The notes: generated from the sequence alone by a model not told the origin. Counted from the stretch's first letter, positions 10,924 to 19,535 are shown. The stretch is 30,101 nt of DNA from Gp7-AA10 sp035636095 (GCA_035636095.1 DASPZU010000049.1:1-30101); one strand, 5' to 3'. Translations and numbers: made by a program.

Positions 10924-11750
10924 TGACCGACCTGACCACAGACCGGCGCGGCGAACCTCGCGGCATTTCCGATCGGCGGCGCTCGACGCGCGAGCCGTTC
11001 GTGGAATTCCACGACGTCTACAAGGCGTACGGACCGAAGCAGGTGTTGCGCGGCGCGAACATGACCGTCAATCGCGGGGAAGTGATGGTCATCCTGGGCG
11101 GATCGGGCTCTGGAAAATCGGTCACGCTGCGGCACATGCTCGGTCTCGAGCTTCCCGACTCCGGAAGAATCATCGTCGAGGAAGAGGACATCACCGATCT
11201 GCCGGAGGAGGAGCTGTATCGGGTGCGAAAGAAATTCGGGATGCTCTTCCAGAGCGGCGCGCTTTTCGACTCCATGACGGTTTTCGAGAACGTCGCCTTT
11301 CCTCTGCGCGAGCACACCGAGATGAGTGAGGAGGAGATCCAGCGCGCCGTGCGCGAGAAACTCGAGCTGGTCAATCTGCCCGGCACCGCGCATTTGATGC
11401 CGGTCGATCTTTCGGGCGGCATGAAGAAGCGCGTCGGCCTGGCGCGCTCGATCGTGCTCGATCCCAAAATGATCCTTTACGACGAGCCCACCACCGGTCT
11501 CGATCCGATCACGGCCCAGAAGATCAACGAGCTGATCATTGACCTCCAGTCGAAGCTCAACGTGACGTCGGTGGTCGTCACGCACGACATCCAATCGGCC
11601 TTTTCGGTCGGCGACCGGATCGCCTTCTTGAATCACGGCGTTTTCGAGTGGGTCGGCCCGATGGAAGAGGCCCGCAACGCCGAGCATCCCGGCCTGCGTG
11701 ATTTCTTTAAAGCGAGTATGGTATCCGCCGCCCAACCCACCGAGTCCTGA
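10923..11750 (+). CDS. mlaF: Mla-type lipid ABC transporter ATPase
   Basis: MlaF is the ATPase partner of MlaE. The 275 residues carry Walker A GGSGSGKS (59-66), Q-loop FQSGALFDSMTVFENV typical of MlaF, signature LSGGMKKRVGLARS (about 162-175), Walker B ILYDEPTTGLDPI and switch His in VVVTHD. A non-conserved, Arg-rich leader of about 25 residues precedes the first strand. A later start cannot be excluded, but the present ATG overlaps the mlaE stop. The last codons (Glu-Ser-stop) already form the first unit of the heptamer hairpin that lies between mlaF and mlaD. Confidence 0.94.
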   Translation: MTDLTTDRRGEPRGISDRRRSTREPFVEFHDVYKAYGPKQVLRGANMTVNRGEVMVILGGSGSGKSVTLRHMLGLELPDSGRIIVEEEDITDLPEEELYRVRKKFGMLFQSGALFDSMTVFENVAFPLREHTEMSEEEIQRAVREKLELVNLPGTAHLMPVDLSGGMKKRVGLARSIVLDPKMILYDEPTTGLDPITAQKINELIIDLQSKLNVTSVVVTHDIQSAFSVGDRIAFLNHGVFEWVGPMEEARNAEHPGLRDFFKASMVSAAQPTES

Positions 11751-11813
11751 GTCCTGGGTCCTGAGTCCTGAGTGGGTGGTGGCTCAGGACTCAGCATTCA
11801 GGACTCAGGACTG
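11742..11813. repeat. Heptamer-tandem hairpin between mlaF and mlaD
   Basis: The left arm (11742-11772) is four tandem GAGTCCT-like heptamers plus GAG. The loop is 10 bases (11773-11782). The right arm (11783-11813) is CTC plus four AGGACTC-like heptamers. The arms match at 27 of 31 positions by hand alignment. The left arm includes the mlaF stop codon (11748-11750). The hairpin separates mlaEF from mlaD in an otherwise tight operon and may set their relative expression. Confidence 0.9.
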
Positions 11814-11850
11814 AAATGTCGTAGACCACACGAGGGTTCGTAAGTTACAG

Positions 11851-13095
11851 ATGGTCACCAAACAGAAAGAGAGCACTATCCGCGTCGGCGCCCTGGTGAC
11901 GGCCGCGGCCGTTGTGTTGATGGTGTTCCTGTTCTTCATCGGATCGCAGCAGAAGATCTTCTCGCGCAAGAACGAATACAAAGTGCGCCTCGACACCGTG
12001 GCCGGACTCGCTGAAGGCAATCCGGTCAAGATTTCCGGCGTGACGGTGGGGGTGGTCAAGGACATTTACCTCCCCCCCGATCCGAAGCAGAAGGATGTCG
12101 ACATCACCTTGATGGTCGATCGCAAGTACGCCGATCGCATCCGCACCGACTCCCGCGCGCGCATGAAAAAACTCGGATTGCTCGCCGGCGACAGCTACAT
12201 CGACATCAGCCCGGGCAATCCACGCTTCGATCCGCTCGAGCCGGGCTCTCAAATTCCGGCCGCGCGACAAACGAACGTCGATCAGCTCATCTCTTCAGGT
12301 GAGGACCTGGTCGACAACTTCGTGCAGATCTCCTACTCGCTGAAGAACATCCTCTCCCGCGTCGACCGCGGCGAAGGACTGCTGGGCGAGTTGACCAGTC
12401 AGCCCGAAACGAAGCAGCGAATCACCGACACGTTCCTGGCCACGCTCAACAAGACCAATGCCATCCTGTCCCATGTCGAAAGCGGCAAGGGTCTGGTGGG
12501 CCGGTTGGTGTACGACGACAAGTACGCCGATCAGTTGACGGGCTCGCTGGCCTCGTCAGCCGCGTCGCTGCAGTCTGTCACGGCGAATCTGCAAAAGAGC
12601 TTCGAGACCGGGCAGGGCACGATTCCGGCGCTGTTGACGGATCCGGATGGGAAGAAAAAGGTCATCGAGCTGGTGGAAAACCTTCGAGTCACTTCTACGA
12701 ACCTCGCGGAATTCAGCACGGCCATGAAGAGCGGACAGGGACTGGTTCCGCGCCTTCTCAATGACAAACAGTACGGCGACCAGGCGCTCAACGAATTCAC
12801 CCGTCTGGTGCATCAGCTCAACGAAGCAGTCACGAAGCTCAACAACGGGCAGGGAACCGCGGGACGCATCATCAGCGACCCATCGGTCTACGAATCGATC
12901 AACGATATCCTCATCGGCATCAACGAATCCAAGCTGCTGCGGTGGCTGATCCGCAATCGGCAGGAACGCGGCATCGAGAAGCGCGTTGAAACGCAGCAGA
13001 AGATGTCTCCGCCGCCCGTCACACCCGCCAGTGTTCCTCTGAGCTCGAACGGCAACACGCAGACGACCAGCACCAGCCCGCCGCCGAAGCCCTAA
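11851..13095 (+). CDS. mlaD: MCE-domain lipid-transport protein (MlaD family) with five C-terminal repeats
   Basis: This 414-residue protein is a substrate-binding MCE protein anchored in the inner membrane and facing the periplasm. It has one transmembrane helix (about residues 13-31) and an MCE domain (about 38-125) with GLAEGNPVKISGVTVGVV. The long C-terminal region contains five repeats of about 38-42 residues. Each is marked by a G.G(L/T)..(G/P).(L/I) motif starting near residues 171, 209, 251, 292 and 330. It ends in a Pro/Ser/Thr-rich tail. It is much longer than E. coli MlaD (183). It lies 100 bases after mlaF, beyond a long hairpin, and I see no clear Shine-Dalgarno. The family is certain; the role of the repeats is unknown. 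Confidence 0.92.
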   Translation: MVTKQKESTIRVGALVTAAAVVLMVFLFFIGSQQKIFSRKNEYKVRLDTVAGLAEGNPVKISGVTVGVVKDIYLPPDPKQKDVDITLMVDRKYADRIRTDSRARMKKLGLLAGDSYIDISPGNPRFDPLEPGSQIPAARQTNVDQLISSGEDLVDNFVQISYSLKNILSRVDRGEGLLGELTSQPETKQRITDTFLATLNKTNAILSHVESGKGLVGRLVYDDKYADQLTGSLASSAASLQSVTANLQKSFETGQGTIPALLTDPDGKKKVIELVENLRVTSTNLAEFSTAMKSGQGLVPRLLNDKQYGDQALNEFTRLVHQLNEAVTKLNNGQGTAGRIISDPSVYESINDILIGINESKLLRWLIRNRQERGIEKRVETQQKMSPPPVTPASVPLSSNGNTQTTSTSPPPKP

Positions 13096-13096
13096 T

Positions 13097-13161
13097 GGTT
13101 GTCGGTTCTCGGTTGTCAGTTGTCCTGAGGTCCGACAACCGACAACAGACAACCGAAAACC
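13097..13161. repeat. Heptamer-tandem hairpin between mlaD and ugd
   Basis: The left arm (13097-13124) is four GGTTGTC-like heptamers. The loop is 9 bases (13125-13133). The right arm (13134-13161) is four inverted GACAACC-like heptamers. By hand alignment 24 of 28 positions pair. It starts one base after the mlaD stop and ends 18 bases before the ugd start. It shares its layout, but not its sequence, with the element after mlaF. Confidence 0.9.
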
Positions 13162-13179
13162 AATGTTAGGATTTCTGCC

Positions 13180-14489
13180 TTGAACATCGCAGTCATTGGG
13201 ACGGGCTACGTCGGCCTGGTCACCGGCGCGGGCCTGGCCGACTTCGGCAACGACGTCATCTGCGTCGACATCGACGCCAAAAAGATCGAGGCGCTGAAAC
13301 TGGGGAAGATCCCGATCTACGAGCCGGGCCTCGACAAGATCGTCAGCCGCAACGTCAGCGAAGGACGCTTGCAGTTCAGCACCGATCTTCCTGAAGCGAT
13401 TCAATCGAGCCGCGCGATTTTCATTGCGGTCGGAACTCCGCCCAAGCCGGACGGCTCTGCCGACTTGCAGTATGTCGAAGAGGTCGCGCGGACCATCGCG
13501 AAACACATGAACGGTCCCAAGCTGGTGATTACGAAGTCGACGGTGCCGATCGGTACCGGCCGTATGATCGAGAGAATTCTCGGCGAAGCCGGCAATGGAT
13601 TCCGCGCCTCGGTGGCCTCCAACCCCGAGTTTCTGCGCGAAGGCTCCGCCATCGAAGACTTCATGAGGCCCGATCGGATGGTCATCGGCACATCCGATCG
13701 CGAATCGATTTCGCTGATGAAAGAAATTTACGCGCCGCTGCATTCGCTCGAGATTCCGTTCGTCGTCACCAACGTGGAGTCGGCGGAGCTGATCAAATAC
13801 GCCGCCAACGGTTTCCTGGCCACGAAAATCTCGTTCATCAACGAGATCGCGGTGTTGTGCGAGCTCCTCGGCGGCGATGTCCAGGATGTCGCGCGCGGGA
13901 TGGGTCTCGATTCGCGCATCGGCTCCAAATTTCTTCAGGCCGGCCCCGGCTTCGGCGGCTCCTGTTTCCCCAAGGACACCTCGGCAGTGGCGGACATCGC
14001 GCGCCAGTTCGGCTACGAATTCGAGATCATCGAAGCGGTCCTGCGAGTCAACGACAACATCAAGCAGCGCATGGTAGGAAAAGTGATCAAGGCGCTTTGC
14101 GGGTCGGTGAGGGGCAAAACAATCTCCATTCTCGGACTGGCGTTCAAGCCCGAGACCGACGACATGCGCGACTCGCCGACCATTCCGCTGATCGCGGGCC
14201 TGCAGAAAGAGGGGGCGACCATTCGCGCCTACGATCCGCAGGCCATGGACAACGCCGCCCGCATTTTCAGCAACGTGAAATTCTGCCGCGATGCCTACGA
14301 GACCGCCGAAGGCGCCGACGCTCTGGTGATCGCGACGGAGTGGAACGAGTTCCGCGCTTTGAAGCTGGAGCGCATTCGCACGCTGCTCAAGCAGCCCGTC
14401 ATCATCGATCTCCGCAATGTCTACGATCCGCACCGCATGAAGAGCGAAGGCTTCACCTACGTTTCCGTCGGCCGCGGGGACAAGCCCTG

Positions 14490-14490
<1 letters not shown>
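13180..14490 (+). CDS. ugd: UDP-glucose 6-dehydrogenase
   Basis: This enzyme oxidises UDP-glucose to UDP-glucuronate with two NAD+ in the cytoplasm, feeding polysaccharide synthesis. The 436 residues contain the NAD-binding GTGYVGLV (residues 7-14), the VGTPPKPDG and STVPIGTG segments, NPEFLREG, the lysine of ELIKYAANGFLATKISF, and the catalytic Cys262 in GFGGSCFPKD. The C-terminal UDP-binding domain has GLAFKPETDDMRDSP. The start is TTG, giving MNIAVIGTGYVG; no ATG fits the conserved first strand better. It overlaps uxs by one base (TGATG), matching consecutive pathway steps. Confidence 0.96.
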
Positions 14491-15421
<931 letters not shown>

Positions 15422-15425
<4 letters not shown>

Positions 15426-15832
15426 TGCGAAAAATCCTCCTGGCCTTCATCGCCGGTTTTCTTGCCACCATCATCTTTCACCAAATCGCGCTCGAGCTTC
15501 TGCATCTCGCGGGCATCGCACCGCACGCAGCGTGGTCGACGCAGCCCACCAGGCCATTCGGAGTGCCGTCCGTCATTTCGCTTTCATTCTGGGGCGGAGT
15601 GTGGGGGATCATCATGATTCCCATCATCGATCGCTTCCGCGGCGCGGCTTACTGGATTTGGGCGATCGTCTTCGGCGCGATCGCGCCCACGTTGGTGGCA
15701 GCGTTCGTGGTCGCACCTCTCAAGCACCAGCCCATCCCGCACACGCCGAAGATGGCGGTCATCGGGTTGACCGTCAACGGCGTCTGGGGACTCGGCACCG
15801 CGCTCTTCTATAAACTTTTTGCACGCAAGTGA
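15422..15832 (+). CDS. Small four-helix membrane protein of unknown function
   Basis: This 136-residue protein is hydrophobic, with about four predicted transmembrane helices (roughly residues 5-27, 52-70, 76-100 and 110-131). A motif-like stretch, FGVPSVISLSFWGGVWGI (about 46-63), spans the start of helix 2. I do not recognise a named domain. Its ATG overlaps the uxs stop by 4 bases, with a second ATG directly after. Its stop overlaps the AraC-type gene by 4 bases. Translational coupling suggests a link to both, but function cannot be assigned. Confidence 0.8.
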
Positions 15833-16614
15833 CCTACCGCTTCGCCATCAATCCGCGGTGGGCGGATCTGCCGCATTGTTCGGCATTGCTCAACGCCCGT
15901 CCGCGCGACTACACCGTTTCCGATTACAAGACTACCTTGTCGATCAAGTGGGTTCGTCGCGGAGAGGCGTGGTACGAGACGCCGCAAGGTCGCTATCGCG
16001 TCACGCCCGATGCGTTTCTCATCGTGAATGAAGGACAGCAGTACTCGATGGAGGTCGACGCCGCGTCGAACACCGAGACCTTTTGCCCGTTTTTCCAGCC
16101 CGGATTCGTCACGGGCGAATTTTACGAACGGCTTTATCCCATGGCGGGACGCTTCGCGCAGGCGATGCGCGGCTTCGGCAGCGTTCCGGTTGAAGACTCC
16201 TTCTTCGATCTCGCCGAAGCGCTGCATGCGCTGCGGGGCGACACCGAACGCGAGGCCTGGACGTTTCCCGGATTGCGCGCCTCGACGCGGGAGGAAATGT
16301 ATCGCCGGCTGTATCGCGCCCGCGATTTTCTCCACTCCTGCTATGCCGATTCGGTCAGCGTCTCCGATGCCGCGAATGTCGCCGCGATCTCGACCTTTCA
16401 TTTTCAGCGCACGTTCAAGTCGGCCTTCGGCGTCTCGCCGATGCAATTCCTGCAGCGGCGCAGACTCGAGGTCGCGCGCGAGCTTCTCACGCGAACCGAC
16501 GACGATGTGACGTCGATCTGCCTGGCGGTCGGCTTCGAGAGCCTGGGCTCCTTCAGCGCGCTCTTCAAACGGACGTTCGGAGTATCGCCGACACGCTGGC
16601 GCTCGTCATCCTGA
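15829..16614 (+). CDS. AraC-family transcriptional regulator
   Basis: This 261-residue protein has an N-terminal cupin-like sensing domain (about residues 20-100, with RGEAWYETPQGRYRVTPDAF) and a C-terminal AraC double HTH (about 165-258). The first HTH is around SVSDAANVAAISTFHFQRTFKSAFG. The second is around DVTSICLAVGFESLGSFSALFKRTFG, ending in SPTRWR, the usual AraC signature. The start is a GTG overlapping the preceding stop (GTGA). Its effector and targets are unknown; the position suggests an autoregulated role with the membrane protein upstream. Its stop codon is part of the palindrome that separates it from convergent purA. Confidence 0.9.
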   Translation: MTYRFAINPRWADLPHCSALLNARPRDYTVSDYKTTLSIKWVRRGEAWYETPQGRYRVTPDAFLIVNEGQQYSMEVDAASNTETFCPFFQPGFVTGEFYERLYPMAGRFAQAMRGFGSVPVEDSFFDLAEALHALRGDTEREAWTFPGLRASTREEMYRRLYRARDFLHSCYADSVSVSDAANVAAISTFHFQRTFKSAFGVSPMQFLQRRRLEVARELLTRTDDDVTSICLAVGFESLGSFSALFKRTFGVSPTRWRSSS

Positions 16615-16685
16615 CCCCGCGAAGCGGGGGAAGGATCTCAAATCGCGGAGCTCGAGATCCTTCGGCGTCTGTGCGCCTCAGGATG
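16607..16685. repeat. Nested palindromic element between convergent AraC-type gene and purA
   Basis: The outer arms CATCCTGA (16607-16614) and TCAGGATG (16678-16685) are perfect inverted repeats. Inside are a CCCCGC-GAA-GCGGGG hairpin (16615-16629) and the arms AAGGATCTC (16631-16639) and GAGATCCTT (16654-16662). From memory, this resembles a dispersed 'CATCCTGA...AAGGATCTC' type of repeat found in many soil-bacterial genomes. The left arm supplies the AraC-type gene's stop codon. Its position suits a two-way transcript end. Confidence 0.85.
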
Positions 16686-16691
16686 GCGGTT

Positions 16692-17978
16692 TCACCGCTG
16701 AATCGTCTCTTCCCGCCGCGGCCCGGTCGAGATGATGCTGATCGGGCACCCGGTCTCGTCCTCGATGAAGCGGACGTAGTCCTTGGCCGCCTGCGGGAGC
16801 TTGTTGAAATCGGTGATGCCGACGGTCGACTGCTTCCAGCCTTTCATCACGCGATAGTCCGGTTTGTAGTCGTGATGCGCGACGGCGAAGGCCGGGAACG
16901 TCCTCCAGCGGTCGCCATGGACGTGATAGCTGGTGCAGACGGGGATCTCTTCGAATTCGTCGAGAACGTCGAGCTTCGTCAACGCGAAAGTATCGACGCC
17001 GTTCAGCATCACTGACGTGCGGAGGACCGCCAGATCGAGCCATCCCGTGCGGCGCGGGCGGCCGGTCACTGTGCCGAATTCGTTGCCGCGTTTTCGGAGA
17101 TGCTCACCGGTCGGGTCATTGAGCTCAGTCGGGAACGCCCCGCCGCCCACCCGCGTCGTGTAGGCCTTCACCACGCCCATCACGCGGTTGATGTGTTTCG
17201 GCGCGATGCCCAGTCCTGTGGAAACGCCGCCGACGACGGTGCTGGAGGACGTCACGAACGGGTACGTACCATGATCGATGTCGAGCATCGTTCCCTGCGC
17301 CCCCTCGAACATCACGCGCTTGCCATTGCGAATGAGACCATCGAGGAGGACGGGGCCGTTGGTAATGCGATCGGCGAGCACTTCGCCGTAACGCGTATAG
17401 TCGTTGAAGAGTTTGCGCGGATCGAAGGTCGCCTTGCCGTACACCGTCTGCAGCACCGGATTTTTTTCGGCGCACGCGAAGTCAATCTTTTCGCGGAGCA
17501 CTTCAGGGTCGCGCAGATCGGCGATACGGATTCCATAGCGGCTGACTTTCGTTTCGTAGGCCGGTCCGATGCCGCGGCCGGTCGTCCCGATCTTGGCCGC
17601 CCCCGCCGCTTCCTCCCGCGCCAGATCGAGCGCCTTGTGATACGGAAGAATGCAGTGCGCCGAGTCGCTGATCTTGAGGTTCGAGTCGATCTGGACGCCG
17701 AGTCCGCGAAGGCTTTCGATCTCTTCGAGCAGCGCCGCCGGATCGATCACCATGCCGTTGCCCAAAAGACAGAGCTTGCCGGGATGGAGGATGCCTGACG
17801 GGATCAGCCGCAGCGAATAGTGTTTGTCGCCGAAACGAACGGTGTGGCCGGCGTTGTGGCCGCCCTGATAGCGGGCCACCACATCGAACGACTCGCACAG
17901 CAGGTCGACGATCTTCCCTTTGCCTTCGTCGCCCCACTGCACACCGATGACCGCGAGATTCTGCTTCTCTGGGGCCAT
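16692..17978 (-). CDS. purA: Adenylosuccinate synthetase
   Basis: PurA condenses IMP and aspartate using GTP, the first committed step of AMP synthesis in the cytoplasm. The 428 residues are of normal length. Motifs are QWGDEGKGK with catalytic Asp17, QGGHNAGHT with catalytic His45 (28 residues apart, as Asp13/His41 in E. coli), GTTGRGIGPAYETK, FEGAQGTMLDIDHGTYPFVTSS, the TRVGGGAFPTE loop, and ALTKLDVLD for the guanine base. It lies 25 bases downstream of a gene for a secreted protein on the same strand, probably sharing its transcript. It converges on the AraC-type gene with a palindromic element between. Confidence 0.97.
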   Translation of the reverse strand: MAPEKQNLAVIGVQWGDEGKGKIVDLLCESFDVVARYQGGHNAGHTVRFGDKHYSLRLIPSGILHPGKLCLLGNGMVIDPAALLEEIESLRGLGVQIDSNLKISDSAHCILPYHKALDLAREEAAGAAKIGTTGRGIGPAYETKVSRYGIRIADLRDPEVLREKIDFACAEKNPVLQTVYGKATFDPRKLFNDYTRYGEVLADRITNGPVLLDGLIRNGKRVMFEGAQGTMLDIDHGTYPFVTSSSTVVGGVSTGLGIAPKHINRVMGVVKAYTTRVGGGAFPTELNDPTGEHLRKRGNEFGTVTGRPRRTGWLDLAVLRTSVMLNGVDTFALTKLDVLDEFEEIPVCTSYHVHGDRWRTFPAFAVAHHDYKPDYRVMKGWKQSTVGITDFNKLPQAAKDYVRFIEDETGCPISIISTGPRREETIQR

Positions 17979-18003
17979 AAAAAGACGGCGGAGCCTAACA
18001 CAC

Positions 18004-18777
18004 TCACTTCAGCGCGGCAGTGACCATGCGCGAAAGATCGGGACGGTATACCACCGTTCGACGATCGAATCGGCGCGTGATCGCCATGGCGCGCGCCTGC
18101 AGCGGCAGCACGTCCGAACCAAGGATTGAGTTCACGCGCTCCTCGGCGGCCGACTGGTCAGACGCACTTTTTGCCGGAATCCCTGCCACCAGCAGTGGCA
18201 GGTCATTTCCGGTCACATCCATGTAGATCGTAAACGGCTCGGTGATGTTCTTCGCCTTGAACAGCGCGATGTAATCCTTCGCGATGGCCTCGGCCTCGGC
18301 CTGTTTTCCAGGTACGAGGTAGTAAAAGTCGAGGCGCACGAATTTCTGTTCTTCCGCTTTGAGTCTCGGATTCGCTGGAACGTAGGAGAGGTCAGGCCGG
18401 CGCATGGTGACGAATTCGTTGTAGGAGACGGTGGCATCCGCCCCACGTCGCTCCAGCGCGGCCCAGCGGTCGGCGCCGATGGCCGCCTTTGCCTTATCCC
18501 ATTCGATTTGCGAGCTGTCGAGCGCCGCCAGATTCGCAATCGAGAAGATGTAGTAGTAATGGAAGTCGTCCCGCATGTACGCATTCCAATTCAGAGCAGA
18601 TGACATCAGCTTCTTTTCGGCGAGGGCCGCAATGAAGTCCTTGCTGGCGGCCTCGTAGGCCATGACCGCGCCCGGCTTGACGATCTCTTCATGAATCAGG
18701 AACAGATCCGGTTTTGGCATGTCTGCTGCGAAGCCAGCAGAGGCGAGCAGCGAAACGAGCAGAATCATCCGCTTCAT
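18004..18777 (-). CDS. Secreted protein of unknown function with two related alpha/beta halves
   Basis: This 257-residue protein has a clear signal peptide, MKRMILLVSLLASAGFA, then mature ADMPKP. I place the start at 18777 because an AAGGAG Shine-Dalgarno lies 6 bases upstream and the signal peptide then begins at Met; a start 54 bases further out would add an unlikely tail. The mature part looks like two similar halves: FLIHEEIVKPG...YYYIFSIANL (about 24-80) and VRLDFYYLVPG...IYMDVTGND (about 148-195). Each has a strand, a 'KPG/VPG' turn, a helix and a strand. That pattern recalls dimeric alpha/beta-barrel (NIPSNAP/EthD-like) folds, but this is a weak inference. No catalytic motif is recognised. 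It precedes purA on the same strand. Confidence 0.75.
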   Translation of the reverse strand: MKRMILLVSLLASAGFAADMPKPDLFLIHEEIVKPGAVMAYEAASKDFIAALAEKKLMSSALNWNAYMRDDFHYYYIFSIANLAALDSSQIEWDKAKAAIGADRWAALERRGADATVSYNEFVTMRRPDLSYVPANPRLKAEEQKFVRLDFYYLVPGKQAEAEAIAKDYIALFKAKNITEPFTIYMDVTGNDLPLLVAGIPAKSASDQSAAEERVNSILGSDVLPLQARAMAITRRFDRRTVVYRPDLSRMVTAALK

Positions 18778-18821
18778 AAAGGCTCCTTTTTCGTTGAATG
18801 TCTCGGGAGTGCGCGACAGTC

Positions 18822-18827
18822 TACAAT
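18822..18827 (+). promoter_or_regulatory. Candidate -10 box for a leaderless cysteine dioxygenase transcript
   Basis: TACAAT (18822-18827), a 5/6 match to TATAAT, ends 9 bases before the preferred ATG at 18837. A start site about 7 bases downstream would give an almost leaderless mRNA, consistent with no Shine-Dalgarno before that ATG. No strong -35 is seen at the right distance. Confidence 0.4.
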
Positions 18828-18836
18828 ACAAACGCC

Positions 18837-19463
18837 ATGGAAATGCCGAAGCAAGCCACTGCAGTCGCAGCTCCGACTCCGGTTCCGGTTGAGAAGTTCA
18901 TCGACGGTCTCCGCGAGATGGCTGCCGGCGTCATCACCAAGCAGAAGATGTACGACTATCTGGTGGGGTACGAGATTCGGTCGAAAGATCTGGAGCGCTA
19001 CAAACTTTGGCTTCCCGATCGGCACACGCGCAACAAGATCTTCCGCAACGACATGCTGGAATGCATGTTGATCTGCTGGCCGGTCGGCTCCATCACGCCG
19101 CTGCACACGCACAACGGACAGCTGGGCTGGATGACGATGATCGAAGGGAAGCTGCTGGTCGAAAACTTCCGCAAGATCGACTGCAATCGCCCCGAGAATC
19201 AGCAGGTCGTCGGCATGGACTGTCTGGCCGGGGCGACGCGCATCGAGATGCAGCAGCTTGGCACCGAGCTGTGCGTGCCCGGCGGTCCGCTCAACACCGT
19301 CGACAAGAAGCAGACCATCCATCGCATCAAGAATCTGACGGAGTGGAACGAGCGCGCCGTCAGCCTGCATGTCTACTCGCGTCCGATCGATTCGTGCGTG
19401 GTGTTCGATCTCGATGCCCAGAGCTGTTTTCGGCGGGACCTCAAATACGACAACGAGGGATGA
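18837..19463 (+). CDS. Cysteine dioxygenase (cupin, iron-dependent)
   Basis: This enzyme oxidises L-cysteine to cysteine sulfinate with O2, using a 3-His non-haem iron centre in the cytoplasm. From the ATG at 18837 the protein has 208 residues. The iron ligands are His90 and His92 (PLHTH) and His162 (TIHRIKN). Arg70 in IFRND aligns with the carboxylate-binding Arg60 of human CDO1, and Tyr180 in SLHVYSRP with its Tyr157. The human cross-linking Cys93 aligns here with Gly97, as reported for bacterial enzymes. An in-frame ATG at 18798 would add 13 residues, but it lies upstream of the best -10 box. The last codons are part of a heptamer hairpin. Confidence 0.9.
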   Translation: MEMPKQATAVAAPTPVPVEKFIDGLREMAAGVITKQKMYDYLVGYEIRSKDLERYKLWLPDRHTRNKIFRNDMLECMLICWPVGSITPLHTHNGQLGWMTMIEGKLLVENFRKIDCNRPENQQVVGMDCLAGATRIEMQQLGTELCVPGGPLNTVDKKQTIHRIKNLTEWNERAVSLHVYSRPIDSCVVFDLDAQSCFRRDLKYDNEG

Positions 19464-19527
19464 GGGCGGAGGGATGAGGGCTGAACCGTCCACTCACTTC
19501 ATCCCTCAGCCCTCATCCCTCATCCCT
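19455..19527. repeat. Heptamer-tandem hairpin between cysteine dioxygenase gene and kbl
   Basis: The left arm (19455-19484) is four GAGGGAT/GAGGGCG-like heptamers plus GA, starting inside the last codons of the dioxygenase gene and including its TGA stop. The loop is 14 bases (19485-19498). The right arm (19499-19527) is TC plus four ATCCCTC-like heptamers. It ends 8 bases before the kbl ATG, where the ribosome binding site should be, so the folded RNA could limit kbl translation. Confidence 0.9.
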
Positions 19528-19535
19528 TTCACGCG

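Noticed and set aside
11742..11813. Tandem/inverted heptamers as a CRISPR array or plasmid iteron origin
   Set aside because: There are no spacers, the units are contiguous and inverted around one loop, and no cas or replication gene is near.
12556..14433. 625-codon minus-strand open frame across mlaD and ugd
   Set aside because: It spans two clear plus-strand genes and a repeat hairpin; its sequence is Arg/Asp/Val-rich as expected of a shadow frame.
13857..14489. Upstream extension of the uxs frame
   Set aside because: It lies within ugd in another frame and is Arg-rich; the Rossmann motif begins right after the ATG at 14490.
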